Source: Jeotgalibacillus aurantiacus (GTDB lineage Bacteria > Bacillota > Bacilli > Bacillales > Jeotgalibacillaceae). Taken from it: a stretch of 64,000 bases of DNA. The translations under genes were made by a program, and so were the position numbers. The notes under the pieces were generated by a model. It did not search any database. It worked only from the letters and a program-made list of their open reading frames with translations, and was not told where the DNA came from. Positions 9,418 to 19,125 of this stretch are shown here, piece after piece. The stretch covers positions 124,001 through 188,000 of the forward strand of contig NZ_JACNMS010000001.1 in NCBI RefSeq assembly GCF_020595125.1, given 5' to 3'. Each line of letters starts with the position of its first letter. Within the stretch, counting starts at the first letter, position 1.

Positions 9418-10437
9418 TTGAAGTTTATTCGAAGAACGCTAGTTTTAATTTTGACCCTAACGTTACTTATTCCCATGGCCCTTGATGATAACCGAGCATC
9501 TGCAGCATCAGCGACCGATGTCGTAAATAATGCAAAGAGATATCTGGGAACACCATATGTATATGGCGGTGCATCTCCTTCTGGATTTGACTGTTCCGGA
9601 TTTGTTCAATTCATTATGAAAGATGCAGGTGTCAGCCTACCACGAACAACAAGTTCACAGTATGGCGTTGGAACTAGTGTTTCAAAAGAAAATCTACAAG
9701 CAGGCGATTTAGTATTTTTCAACACTTTTGGCAGCGGCGTTTCACATGTTGGGATTTACATAGGAAATTCTCAATTTATTCACGCACATAGCTATAAAGG
9801 TATTAATATCGACTCAATCAATGACCCTTACTACTGGGGATCCAGATATGTCGGAGCAAAGAGAGTGGCTAACTTCTCAGCTGGAACTTCCACACCAGCT
9901 CCTAAACCTACCGGAATCTATGCTGATATCACTAAAAGCTTCTGGGCTTACAATGAAATTGCTTATCTGAAAAATGAAGGAATTATGTACGGTAAAAACG
10001 GAACGGAATATTTCCGCCCATCTGATAGATTAACACGTGCAGAGGTTGCATCTTACCTCGCAGAAGCACTTGATTTGCCTCGCGTAAACTCAAAAGCTCC
10101 ATTTGGTGATGTACCAAGCGGTTATTGGGCACAAGGCGCAATTAACGCTGTAAACAATGCAGGAATTATTACCGGAGATCAGAATGGTAATTTCCGTCCA
10201 ACTGATAACTTGAGCAGAGAACACTTGGCACTGATCTTCACTCGTGCTTTTAACTTAAAAGCCGCTGCTTCCGAAACACCTTTCACAGATGTTACACCGG
10301 ATTACTATGCTTATGATGCAATTCAATCACTTGCAGCTTCAGGTATTACAACCGGTAAGGAAGACGGATCTTTTGCACCTAGAGACTTACTAAATAGAAG
10401 CCAGTTCGCTGCATTCCTTACACGTTCTATTAAATAG
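9418..10437 (+). CDS. SLH-anchored NlpC/P60 endopeptidase
   Basis: The 339-residue secreted cell wall hydrolase has a signal peptide, an NlpC/P60 domain (about 38-155) with catalytic Cys in GFDCSGFV, His in SHVGIYIG and a polar third residue at IHAHS, and three SLH domains (about 170-339). The family cleaves D-gamma-Glu-meso-diaminopimelate bonds in peptidoglycan stems. The start is a TTG with GGAGGT eight bases upstream. A WalR-like box about 85 bases upstream suggests control by the WalRK wall-homeostasis system. A second NlpC/P60 protein in this window, at 52236-53462, uses LysM instead of SLH anchoring. Confidence 0.93.
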   Translation: MKFIRRTLVLILTLTLLIPMALDDNRASAASATDVVNNAKRYLGTPYVYGGASPSGFDCSGFVQFIMKDAGVSLPRTTSSQYGVGTSVSKENLQAGDLVFFNTFGSGVSHVGIYIGNSQFIHAHSYKGINIDSINDPYYWGSRYVGAKRVANFSAGTSTPAPKPTGIYADITKSFWAYNEIAYLKNEGIMYGKNGTEYFRPSDRLTRAEVASYLAEALDLPRVNSKAPFGDVPSGYWAQGAINAVNNAGIITGDQNGNFRPTDNLSREHLALIFTRAFNLKAAASETPFTDVTPDYYAYDAIQSLAASGITTGKEDGSFAPRDLLNRSQFAAFLTRSIK

Positions 10438-10452
10438 ACGATCTGATTGATC

Positions 10453-10497
10453 AAAAGTTTCACCTTCGCCAAAAAAGACGGGGGTGAAACTTTTTTT
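10453..10497 (+). terminator. Terminator of the NlpC/P60-SLH gene
   Basis: Stem AAAAGTTTCACC / GGTGAAACTTTT followed by a T run. Confidence 0.8.
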
Positions 10498-10570
10498 GTT
10501 TTTAATAGGGTTATGTTCAAAACTGTGCTATTATAGTTTAGATTCAGTTCATTAGTTGGAGGTATTCAAG

Positions 10571-11662
10571 TTGAAAAAAGAAAGAATTACCGGGATTGAC
10601 TGGATACGAGCCTTTGCTTGCTTAAGTGTAGTTTGGATACATGCCGTCACCCAGGTATTAGCTAACTATGATTTACCCATACCCTCTGTTGAGATCGCTA
10701 AACTATCTCAGATGGCTTTTATTTTTGCAACCCCTATGTTTGTTATGATTTCCGAGTATTTGTTGAGCTACTCCTATCAAAGTAAAGCACCTCAGGGCTT
10801 TTGGAAGAAAAGAATTCTTTACATTTTAGTTCCTTATTTCACAATGGCGACTGCATACGCAGTTTTTAATACTTTATTAAATACAATGACAATTGAAAGC
10901 TTTTTAAATGCCATGAGAAGCTTCATCTTTTTTGCTGGATGGCATGGATACTTTATTATTATTATTTTCCAATTTTATGTTTTGCATTTTATCTTTAATA
11001 AGTATATTTTGAAATACAATCCGTATTTCGTTACAGCTATTTCATTAGCTATCAATATTGCATTTTTACATTATTTCAGAATGACTGAATCACCGGGTGG
11101 AGCAATCTTTGATGCGATCTGGCAATCGTATGCAAGAGTGATGTTTCCAGCATGGATTGTTTTCTTCGTGATAGCATATTATGCAGGCCGATATTCAGGA
11201 GAGTGGATGGCATTTATCAGGAGGGCTGGAAGCGGTATTTTGCTAATGGCTGTTATGGCAATGCTGTTTATTTTTTATAATGTAGTTGAAGGTCACTATA
11301 TTGTTGTATCGTCCAGACGTGTGGACGTATTGTTTTATACCGTTCTCGTCTTTTTGACCGGGCTTTATTTAACCACTTATATAAAGGGTGTACCGAAATT
11401 TATTAAGTTAATCAGTAAGTATTCATTCTCCATTTACCTTCTGCACATGATGGTGCTTATTCTTTTCAGCCGTTATCTACCAATTGAATTACCTGCACTT
11501 GTGTTTGGGATAACAGCTTTTATAATTGGAACGTTTGGAAGTATTGTTTTAGCCTGGATGATTAAAAAAATCCCGGGCTCCAGTTTATTAATTGGACAAG
11601 TTGACCGTCCTGCTAAAAAGCCGGACAGTACTCCTGTGCTACAGACTAGAAAAGCAAATTAA
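10571..11662 (+). CDS. Acyltransferase family 3 membrane protein
   Basis: This protein of about 363 residues has roughly ten hydrophobic segments and the acyltransferase-3 signature at its N-terminus: RITGIDWIRAFACLSVVWIHAV, in which the Arg and the WIHA histidine are the conserved residues. Members move acyl groups, usually acetyl, onto exported sugars across the membrane. The TTG start with GGAGGT seven bases upstream is chosen. Placed between two SLH exoprotein genes near csaB, it may O-acylate the secondary wall polymer, but that is inference. Two other acyltransferase-3 proteins occur in this window (13127-15118 and 25496-26572). Confidence 0.85.
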   Translation: MKKERITGIDWIRAFACLSVVWIHAVTQVLANYDLPIPSVEIAKLSQMAFIFATPMFVMISEYLLSYSYQSKAPQGFWKKRILYILVPYFTMATAYAVFNTLLNTMTIESFLNAMRSFIFFAGWHGYFIIIIFQFYVLHFIFNKYILKYNPYFVTAISLAINIAFLHYFRMTESPGGAIFDAIWQSYARVMFPAWIVFFVIAYYAGRYSGEWMAFIRRAGSGILLMAVMAMLFIFYNVVEGHYIVVSSRRVDVLFYTVLVFLTGLYLTTYIKGVPKFIKLISKYSFSIYLLHMMVLILFSRYLPIELPALVFGITAFIIGTFGSIVLAWMIKKIPGSSLLIGQVDRPAKKPDSTPVLQTRKAN

Positions 11663-11702
11663 AAAACGGCCGGAGTCCTTTAGGGACTTCAGCCGTTTTT
11701 TT
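11661..11702. terminator. Bidirectional terminator between convergent genes
   Basis: AAAAAACGGC(C)GGAGTCC stem with complement and A/T runs on both sides, placed between the converging acyltransferase and SGNH-SLH genes. Confidence 0.85.
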
Positions 11703-11707
11703 GTAAG

Positions 11708-12979
11708 TTAATACCCCCTGTCGTTAATTAGTAAATCTAATATTTTTGCTGTCTGAGCTTTCGTCATAGGTGAATTTGGTTTATACGTTCCATCCGGATA
11801 CCCCTTTACATATCCATTACCGGACAGTGCACTTACATACTCTTCTGCCCATGCATTACCACCTGTCAAATCCTTAAACTTAACTGGAGTCCCGGGTTGA
11901 ATGTCGAAAGATAACGTAAACACTTTAGCCATTCTTGCTCTCGTCAGGGATGATTCCGGATTAAATTTATCCGCTTTAATAAAAACCCCTTTGTGAGTCA
12001 AAGTAGCGATTGCTTTATAATTCGGATGAGTGAGCGGCACATCACTGAATCCCGGATCAGGAATATTAGTATCGGATTCATCTAAGTATAACGCCCTGTA
12101 TACGGCTTCAGCAGCCTCTGCTTTTGTTAAGCTTGATTGAGGTTTGAATGACCCGTCAGTGTATCCTGACATAAAACCTCTCTGCGTAAGTGGATCGATA
12201 TGAACCTTAGCCCAATGCGATACTGGTACATCTTTATACACAGGAACAGGATGATACACTGTGATAAACTGATTTGCCATTACACGGTACCCGTTCTTAT
12301 TCGGATGAATATCCAGCGGGTTCGGAAAGAACTGTGTCGCATTACGCCCCATCTCAGTATCGATATCTAAAAATGTAGCACCGTTTTGAATAGCCGCTTC
12401 TCTTACCATTCTGTTTAGAAAATTAAATGTCTCGTTTAACTGCCTCTTTTGATCGTCTGTAAGCTGAGGGAGTGGGAATCCATATCCAAGCGCATAAATA
12501 TCAATGTCTGGATTAATCTCATAAATCTCTTTATAAATTTCATTCAATCGCGGTTTCAGAGTAAGAAAGACCGTCGCAATTCGTGAACTGTCGTACCATA
12601 GCTCTCCCGTTTCTAAATCATATTGTAATAAAGAGAGAAAATCATTGCCTCCTGCGGACAAAGTTAACAGACTGGCCTCAGCCAAATCCTTCCTGAGATT
12701 TTCATCTGATCTCAATTGTTCAAGAATATCAGCGGAATTGAATCCTGATATTGCATATTCTTTTGAAAAAGAACTTAGTTTCCCTCTTTTCATAAAATCC
12801 AATGCAATATAATCTGCATAGCTTAAATCTTCTGTTAATTCAGGTGTAATACCTGCTGCGTAAGAGTCCCCTAACGCCAGATAACGTACTTTGTCATGAG
12901 TATCAGCGGATGCAGGAATATTCCAAGACACACATAAGAGCAATGTGATCAGAAAAACTGATAAAAAACGTCGGACCAC
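11708..12979 (-). CDS. SLH-anchored SGNH/GDSL hydrolase
   Basis: The 423-residue protein has a signal peptide (MVRRFLSVFLITLLLCVSW...ASA), an SGNH/GDSL esterase domain (about 30-235) and three SLH domains (about 240-423). The four family blocks are present: ALGDSYAAG (Ser nucleophile), the Gly of block II, SAGGNDF, and DIHPNKNGY (Asp and His). Likely a surface esterase or lipase acting on acylated polysaccharides or lipids; it could remove acyl groups placed by the adjacent acyltransferases, which is inference. Start is GTG with GGGAG seven bases upstream. Confidence 0.9.
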   Translation of the reverse strand: MVRRFLSVFLITLLLCVSWNIPASADTHDKVRYLALGDSYAAGITPELTEDLSYADYIALDFMKRGKLSSFSKEYAISGFNSADILEQLRSDENLRKDLAEASLLTLSAGGNDFLSLLQYDLETGELWYDSSRIATVFLTLKPRLNEIYKEIYEINPDIDIYALGYGFPLPQLTDDQKRQLNETFNFLNRMVREAAIQNGATFLDIDTEMGRNATQFFPNPLDIHPNKNGYRVMANQFITVYHPVPVYKDVPVSHWAKVHIDPLTQRGFMSGYTDGSFKPQSSLTKAEAAEAVYRALYLDESDTNIPDPGFSDVPLTHPNYKAIATLTHKGVFIKADKFNPESSLTRARMAKVFTLSFDIQPGTPVKFKDLTGGNAWAEEYVSALSGNGYVKGYPDGTYKPNSPMTKAQTAKILDLLINDRGY

Positions 12980-13060
12980 CTTTCCACTCCCTCTCTCTCA
13001 TTTTCTTCTATTATACATTGTTCGCTCAAAAGAATGGAAAAAACCTTTTTATTCCCTGAT

Positions 13061-13104
13061 AAAAACAAAAAGGAAGATTACCTATCCTCAGGTAATCTTC
13101 CTTT
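13061..13104 (-). terminator. Terminator of the OafA-like acyltransferase
   Basis: A 15-bp perfect stem AAAGGAAGATTACCT with complement, followed on the minus strand by TTTTTGTTTTT. Confidence 0.9.
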
Positions 13105-13126
13105 CAATCTTTATTATTGATTGGTT

Positions 13127-15118
13127 CTATTGTATTATCTCACTCAAAGCTTCCATGATCTTCTCTTCAAGTGCCGGAGCCATCGTTTTTGCATAAGTAG
13201 CAGTTATATGATGGTTATCACGATAGATCAAAACATTTCCAATTACTGATGGACATTCCTCATCTGTGCAGAAGTATTCTGAAAGATCAGCGAAATAAAC
13301 GTTTGAAGGAATATTTTCAGTTGTTTCCCATGGGGCTTCCTCTGACAGACCTTCTTCTCTTGGAATTGAACATTCACCCGGTGTTTCTTCAACACAAACG
13401 GGAGGATCCATCGGCATTCTTGGGTTATCCCTTATTGCAAAGACATTTGAAATCCCCTCAAATTCTCTCCACATTTCGAGATATCCTTCTGGAACATACT
13501 CATTGCGATTTACGTTTGCTGTAGTAAAGATCAGATCAGGCGGATCCTGTTTAAGAGGCTCAATGACTTCGTTATTCCAATCCATACATGACTCCGTTAG
13601 TGTTCCGTCAAAATCATCTTTTGAGAACCGACAGGCGTCTTTATTATACAGTTCAATTTCGATATTCTGATTTTGCGCAATGATTTCAAGTGCCGGGAAC
13701 CAGTGCCCCGAATGAGATCCTCCAACCAGCGCAATCGTATAATCCGGATTTTCTGTTTCTCCATAAGAACACTTAGCAACCCCATCTTCTGTACGTTCTG
13801 TATAACAATCTTTCTCTGCGTAAAAAGTCGGGAAGTCCGTTTTAGCATTTACTGCATCAGGAATAGGTATAAGATCCGGAGCTGGCTCAAGGCTTTCCGA
13901 AATTGCTCTGGCACCCGGGTAGTCTTCTACACTCGCGTTGTCCTGACTTGCCTGAATCTCTGATAAATAAAGGCTCCAGGAAACGCCAACCAGGATGACC
14001 GGCATCATAAATGCCAGTAAAGCACCGGATAATTTCTTTTTCTGTAACTTGTTATTTAAATTTCTCACAGGTGATTCAATACCCTTTATAGAAATCACTG
14101 AGAGAATAAATGTAACCACAAGGATCATCATCCCCGCAAATACCGATACAGTCTCTGTCTGGAAAAAGGCAAAATAAAACACTAATAATGGCCAATGCCA
14201 TAAATAAAAACCGTAAGAAATACTGCCGAAATAAACAAATGGCTTCGATCCAAGTAACTTGTGAACACCTAAAACACTGGCATTTTCAGCAGAAATAATA
14301 ACCAGGATCACACCAAAAGTCGGAAGTAAAGCTGCATATCCCGGGAAAACATCTGAAACAGGAAGGAGTATTCCTGTCAGACAAATAATAGATAAGCCGA
14401 CCCAGCCAATCACAAAAGTGATCACTTTGTTGAACTTTAAGTAAGGTAACAGAAGTGCGAGTATCCCCCCGAGACTAAATTCCCATGCGCGTGCAAAAGT
14501 ATCAAAATATGCCCAGGGCTGGTTGACTTCAGTAATATAAACAGAATAAATCAGCGAACTGGTAAAGATCAGAATCAACACACCTAAAAGCGTTTTCCGT
14601 AATGCCGTTTTAAATAACCTTGTCGCAATTATATAAGTCAAAAAGATGATCAGCGGCCAGGTAACATAAAACTGCCCCTGAATGGATAGGGCCCAGAAAT
14701 GCTGGAACGGGCTCGCAGTACTATTATCAGCAAGATAATCAACAGCTGTGTTCGCCAACTGCCAGTTCTGGTAATAAAACAATGATGAAAATACCTGAGG
14801 AATCGTCTGTCCCCATGTCGTTCTCGGTAAAATAAAAATGGCTGCAATAGCTGTGACAAAAATGACAGTGTAAGCAATAGGGAAGAGCCTTTTTCCAAGA
14901 CCCAATATGTATTCAGTGTAATTAATCGTTTTTGTTTTTTCTAATCTGACAAGCAGGGTAGTGGTGATTAAATAGCCGGAAACGATAAAAAATACGTCTA
15001 CTCCTCCTGAAACCGATCCAAGCCATATATGATAAACCGCCACAAGGAGTGCGGCTACCGCTCTTACTCCTTCAATTTCCGGGCGGAATTTCTTTTCCGG
15101 TATTCTTAAGTCCGTCAA
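13127..15118 (-). CDS. OafA-like acyltransferase with C-terminal SGNH domain
   Basis: The protein, about 663 residues, combines an N-terminal acyltransferase-3 membrane domain (about 10-360; RPEIEGVRAVAALLVAVYHIW, SGYLI) with a periplasm-type SGNH domain (about 400-663; ALVGGSHSGHW as block I, DNHHITATYA near the end as block V). OafA/OatA-type enzymes take acetyl from cytosolic donors and transfer it to extracellular sugars, so O-acetylation of peptidoglycan or a wall polymer is expected. I place the start at a TTG with GGAGAGG six bases upstream, after which the conserved RPEIEG segment follows; an in-frame GTG 21 codons upstream is possible but has no ribosome site. Confidence 0.87.
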   Translation of the reverse strand: MTDLRIPEKKFRPEIEGVRAVAALLVAVYHIWLGSVSGGVDVFFIVSGYLITTTLLVRLEKTKTINYTEYILGLGKRLFPIAYTVIFVTAIAAIFILPRTTWGQTIPQVFSSLFYYQNWQLANTAVDYLADNSTASPFQHFWALSIQGQFYVTWPLIIFLTYIIATRLFKTALRKTLLGVLILIFTSSLIYSVYITEVNQPWAYFDTFARAWEFSLGGILALLLPYLKFNKVITFVIGWVGLSIICLTGILLPVSDVFPGYAALLPTFGVILVIISAENASVLGVHKLLGSKPFVYFGSISYGFYLWHWPLLVFYFAFFQTETVSVFAGMMILVVTFILSVISIKGIESPVRNLNNKLQKKKLSGALLAFMMPVILVGVSWSLYLSEIQASQDNASVEDYPGARAISESLEPAPDLIPIPDAVNAKTDFPTFYAEKDCYTERTEDGVAKCSYGETENPDYTIALVGGSHSGHWFPALEIIAQNQNIEIELYNKDACRFSKDDFDGTLTESCMDWNNEVIEPLKQDPPDLIFTTANVNRNEYVPEGYLEMWREFEGISNVFAIRDNPRMPMDPPVCVEETPGECSIPREEGLSEEAPWETTENIPSNVYFADLSEYFCTDEECPSVIGNVLIYRDNHHITATYAKTMAPALEEKIMEALSEIIQ

Positions 15119-15267
15119 TCTTTTCCTCTCCATTTCAACAATAGTCATCTTGATATGTTTAACAACATGAAAAACACTCACTAGATCTTTTCATTTCAGG
15201 TCCATTTATTGCAATGATATCACACAAGTTCAATCCATTATTGTGACAATGAATTGAAAACAGGGAA

Positions 15268-15309
15268 AAAAATAAAGATCCCCGGAGAATGATGAATTCT
15301 ACGGGGATC
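15268..15309 (-). terminator. Terminator of the glucosaminidase-SLH gene
   Basis: GATCCCCG / CGGGGATC stem with a GAATTC-containing loop, followed on the minus strand by TTTATTTTTTT. Confidence 0.8.
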
Positions 15310-15318
15310 AACACAATA

Positions 15319-17289
15319 TTATTTAACAATTGGCAGTGTCCGTATATAATGGCCTGATACATAAGCTTCCTGTTTTATTCCTAAATCAGAAGTAATTTTT
15401 ATCCATGGAATATCAGATGCTCCTGAAACTTCTCCTTTAAGAATGACTGGCATATTCGTTTTAGGATAAGTAAACAGTTTTGATGTTTCAGTCAAATCCG
15501 GCGCTTTCCTTACGTTCAAACCATCCGTTGTCGTTATGCCAATTTGAACAGCATTTTGAAGATCACGGCCGCCTAATGCCTTATCAATACGATACATGTG
15601 GCCGGCAGCCTTTGAACCCCAATAAGGGTCCGATGCGTATTTTACATTAAAGCCATAGCCTTTATGACCGAAAGCAGCACCGTTTGCATGAATACCCGTT
15701 GGTGGAATATAGTTTTTATTCCAGAACTCGTTCAACAGTTCGTCTACATTTTCGGCCACTGTTTTAAAGTAGTCATTAGCCGGATTATCATCATATACTC
15801 TTAACCCGAAAAGGTTATTATAGGTTTGAGCCCGATCGCTTAATCCGTATGCAGATTCATGTTGAGCAAGCGCAAGGATCATCAGGGCATTTACGCCCTT
15901 CTCAGCTTCGACTTTCTTGAGATGTGACCCGATTCCAATCAGCTTACTTCGTTTTGATGCATCCTTATAAAGAGTGCTATTCGGATTTCTTTGTTCAAGT
16001 GCAACCAGTTCGTTTAGAATATATTGATTTATTTCATCAGCAGTATAACTCGTTTCGCTTCTTGCAGGTAAATGCTGAAAATACTGAAATCCTTCTGCCA
16101 CCTGAGATCCGGCTGCATTGAAGAAGGTTGATCCATCCCAACTGAAATAAACCTGACCTTGTTGCAATTCGGATGGAGCTGGTCCAACTACGTAACTTGC
16201 TGCAGCGTCGCGGCTATTCTGATAGACTTTGTGGACAAGCTCTCCTGAAGAATTGACAGAATAGCTGGAGCGGTCTTTCAGTGCCGAGAAAGGAAACAGT
16301 TTTACATTTTCATGTTTAACATATCCAACCTTATTTCCAACTTGAACTTTCACCTTTGTATCATCTGAGTCCAGATAACGGAGTTCTGTATCATTTACTA
16401 CATAAGTCCACGCAGAGCTCATAGACTCATTGTAGACATTTGTTAATGAACCTGCTTTTGTCGGTACTGTCAGCGCAATCCCTGTATTCATTTTGATAAT
16501 GGAGTCACCATAAGTCAGTAACTTACCTGAGGAATTTTGCCATGCCTGAAGTGCAGTTTCATAAGAACTATATTCTTTTTCTATAAACAATTCACCGTTT
16601 TGATAGCTGGCAATTCCAAAACCAACGTCCGGCTCGACAGGATCCACAGGTGTCGGGTCTTCAACATCTGTTATTAAATTTAAAAGCCTGTACAATACAG
16701 CAGCAGCCTGTGCACGTGTTGAAAATTCTTTAGGAGCAAAATAAGTTTTGTTATCTATCGTCCTGCCACCCATAATTTCGTAAAATGTAACGACTGAAAC
16801 ATGCTCTTCATATTGTCTGGCAATCTGGCTGTTATCTACATAACGAAGGGTTGCCCTTTTGGATTCAATCTGCAAATAATCCAGTGCTCTTTTAAGCATA
16901 ACTGACATATGAACGCGTGAGATTTTATCGTAAGGTTTAAATGAATCATTATCGTATCCGGTGACTATACCAGCCGCAGCTGCTCCCTGAATCCCTTCAG
17001 CAAGCCCCTGATCATCAGGCATATCACTAAATGTAATGGTTACATCCGGTTCAAGATTTAAAGCCCTTGTTAAAAGTGTAGCGAACTGAGATCGTGTTAC
17101 ATTTGCCTGTGGATTGAAAACTCCATCCCCATAACCCTTCATAATTCCAAGATCAATAATGGCTCTCATTTCTTTCTCCAGGCCATGCCCTGAAATATCA
17201 TCCTCGGCGGCAGCCGAATTAATTCCTATAAGACTGAACATGAGACACATGACAACTAGCAACTTCATACCGGCATATATTTTAACCAT
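15319..17289 (-). CDS. SLH-anchored beta-N-acetylglucosaminidase (GH73-like) with SH3b
   Basis: The protein of about 656 residues has a signal peptide (LLVVMCLMFSLIGINSAAA), three SLH domains (about 30-210), a linker, a middle region of about 230-400 with SH3/GW-like repeats, a glucosaminidase domain (about 410-575) and a C-terminal SH3b domain (LNVRKAPD). The catalytic Glu of the family is visible in ALAQHESAYGLS, and NNLFGLRVYD follows as expected. It should cleave GlcNAc-MurNAc bonds as an autolysin. The ATG start chosen precedes the signal peptide; its ribosome site GGGGAG is at a longer than usual distance. With the SLH amidase at 1877-3742 it gives the surface two glycan/stem cutting activities. 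Confidence 0.9.
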   Translation of the reverse strand: MVKIYAGMKLLVVMCLMFSLIGINSAAAEDDISGHGLEKEMRAIIDLGIMKGYGDGVFNPQANVTRSQFATLLTRALNLEPDVTITFSDMPDDQGLAEGIQGAAAAGIVTGYDNDSFKPYDKISRVHMSVMLKRALDYLQIESKRATLRYVDNSQIARQYEEHVSVVTFYEIMGGRTIDNKTYFAPKEFSTRAQAAAVLYRLLNLITDVEDPTPVDPVEPDVGFGIASYQNGELFIEKEYSSYETALQAWQNSSGKLLTYGDSIIKMNTGIALTVPTKAGSLTNVYNESMSSAWTYVVNDTELRYLDSDDTKVKVQVGNKVGYVKHENVKLFPFSALKDRSSYSVNSSGELVHKVYQNSRDAAASYVVGPAPSELQQGQVYFSWDGSTFFNAAGSQVAEGFQYFQHLPARSETSYTADEINQYILNELVALEQRNPNSTLYKDASKRSKLIGIGSHLKKVEAEKGVNALMILALAQHESAYGLSDRAQTYNNLFGLRVYDDNPANDYFKTVAENVDELLNEFWNKNYIPPTGIHANGAAFGHKGYGFNVKYASDPYWGSKAAGHMYRIDKALGGRDLQNAVQIGITTTDGLNVRKAPDLTETSKLFTYPKTNMPVILKGEVSGASDIPWIKITSDLGIKQEAYVSGHYIRTLPIVK

Positions 17290-17529
17290 CAGATTTCTAC
17301 ACTCCCCATCTGTTATTCTGGATGCACAATACGTAAAATTCTTCCTTATCAACTATCTTATATCCTATCATAAATAGATATAAAATCTTATATGTTTTTG
17401 TAAAAAAAGTTCTTTATTCATTACAAGTTAATTATATAACCATTAACAGGATGTCTTTTTTCTCTTAAACTACATTTATGTAAATGTTTTTAACAAGTAG
17501 TTACAATGCATTGTATTTTACAATATAAG

Positions 17530-17559
17530 TTGATATCATCTGACAATATCCGCTATTAT
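17530..17559 (+). promoter_or_regulatory. Candidate promoter of the O-antigen ligase-like gene
   Basis: TTGATA, 18-bp spacer, TATTAT. The 350-base gap between 17290 and 17642 is otherwise AT-rich, with repeated TTACA/TGTAA words (17470-17525) that resemble imperfect WalR half-sites; no gene was seen there. Confidence 0.4.
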
Positions 17560-17642
17560 TAAATGGTGTTAATAAAGTTATTTAATAAAAATGGATTTTC
17601 CATACTTAAATAAAAAGACTTAAATAGGACAGGAATGAAAAT

Positions 17643-19007
17643 ATGTTTAAATCACTACAGACGAACGAAAAATTGATATTGGTATTTTTCTATTTTATTG
17701 CACTTCAGCCTTTGATTGATGTATTGACTACATTTATGATTGTCCAGCTTGAAATGAGTGCAACGATCGGCGTATTAGTTCGTGTTCTTTTCATGGGGAT
17801 CAGTGCACTTTTTCTTCTGATTAATTGGAAGACAAGCCGCATAGCTAAGTTCTCCGTCATTTATCTGATCGCATGGGGGATTTTCCTTATCCTCAACATT
17901 GGTATCAGCTATATGTATAAACCTGTCTTTATAGCCGGAGAAGAAATCAAGTACCTTGTAAAGTTATCCTATTTCAACGTAATTTTACTGAACTTCGTTT
18001 TCATATTCCGATATTTCTCAAAAAACCTGCAGCTTTCGAAATTACTCTTCCAAAATATTATGGTCGCTGCTCTAATCTATGGTCTTATTATGCTAATATC
18101 AATTTCCACTGGCACTGCTCTTAACAGTTATGGATGGCATAAGATTGGATTTAGCGGATGGTTTTTTGCAGGAAATGAACTTGGTGCATCATTGTCGATG
18201 ATTTTACCAATTGTATTGTATATCGCTATTACGAAAACAGAGTCTTTTAAACAGGTATATTACTGGCTGCCAGTAGTACTCGTCAGCTTCTCCCTCATCA
18301 TGATTGGGACGAAGGTTGGTTTTGGAGCGGTTGCTGGAACGCTGCTTGTAGGACTTGTGAGTCTTCTCATCGCACTTGTCTCTAAGAAAGAGCATAGAGG
18401 TAATTTAAAGGTCAGTGCCATTATCACTCTTATTCTCCTCGCAATTGTAGGTGCAACGACACCCATTTCTCCAGTTTATCAGAATACTTACACTCATGTG
18501 TATTTGATTATGGAAGAAGAGAAGCAGCAGAATGAGGAACCGCCAGAAGATGAGGCAGTTGAGGAAGAACCGGAAACTGACACAAGCAGGTTGAATAACT
18601 TAATACTCAGCAACAGAGACCTGTTCCTGGTTCAACAAAGAGAGTATTATTCTGAAGCTCCTCTGGCTCAAAAAATTGCCGGAATGGGTTATGCAGGTAA
18701 TTTTGAAGAAGCACCAAAAATGATTGAAATGGATTACAGTGATGTTTTCTATTCAACTGGAATTATTGGTACCCTTCTTTATTTCCTTCCATTCCTGTAT
18801 TTCGCCATTAGCGCAATCAGAAGGTTATTAAAAAATGTGAAGTCAATATTCTTACCTCATCACGCCATGTTTATATCAAGCATTGTACTCGGACTTGGAA
18901 TCGCACACTTTGCAGGTCACGTTTTCACAGCGCCTGGAGTAAGTATTTTCCTTGCGATTATCACAGCTTATTTTTATCATTACGTTAAAGAAAATGAATT
19001 TGTATAA
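17643..19007 (+). CDS. O-antigen ligase/polymerase-like membrane protein (Wzy/WaaL type)
   Basis: The 454-residue protein has about ten to eleven hydrophobic segments and one large extracellular loop (about 280-365) that is strongly acidic (EEEKQQNEEPPEDEAVEEEP). The topology and the region FFAGNELGASLSMILP fit the O-antigen ligase/polymerase family, which polymerises or transfers undecaprenyl-linked glycans outside the membrane. In this setting it may polymerise the secondary wall polymer or an exopolysaccharide; the substrate is not visible. It is monocistronic, bounded by its own candidate promoter and terminator. Confidence 0.75.
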   Translation: MFKSLQTNEKLILVFFYFIALQPLIDVLTTFMIVQLEMSATIGVLVRVLFMGISALFLLINWKTSRIAKFSVIYLIAWGIFLILNIGISYMYKPVFIAGEEIKYLVKLSYFNVILLNFVFIFRYFSKNLQLSKLLFQNIMVAALIYGLIMLISISTGTALNSYGWHKIGFSGWFFAGNELGASLSMILPIVLYIAITKTESFKQVYYWLPVVLVSFSLIMIGTKVGFGAVAGTLLVGLVSLLIALVSKKEHRGNLKVSAIITLILLAIVGATTPISPVYQNTYTHVYLIMEEEKQQNEEPPEDEAVEEEPETDTSRLNNLILSNRDLFLVQQREYYSEAPLAQKIAGMGYAGNFEEAPKMIEMDYSDVFYSTGIIGTLLYFLPFLYFAISAIRRLLKNVKSIFLPHHAMFISSIVLGLGIAHFAGHVFTAPGVSIFLAIITAYFYHYVKENEFV

Positions 19008-19014
19008 TAGAGTA

Positions 19015-19055
19015 TAAAAAATGGAACCGCGTTTAAAATGCCGGTTCCATTTTTA
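19015..19055 (+). terminator. Terminator of the O-antigen ligase-like gene
   Basis: AAAATGGAACCG / CGGTTCCATTTTT stem and T run right after the stop codon. Confidence 0.85.
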
Positions 19056-19080
19056 TTTTCTCGATGCGGACATGTCCATT

Positions 19081-19120
19081 GCAAAAAAGGATGCTCAGAT
19101 AACTGAACATCCTTTTTTGC
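19081..19120 (-). terminator. Terminator of the large SLH subtilase
   Basis: Stem GCAAAAAAGGATG-TCAG with complement ending in CTTTTTTGC; symmetrical enough to work both ways. Confidence 0.85.
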
Positions 19121-19125
19121 TACTT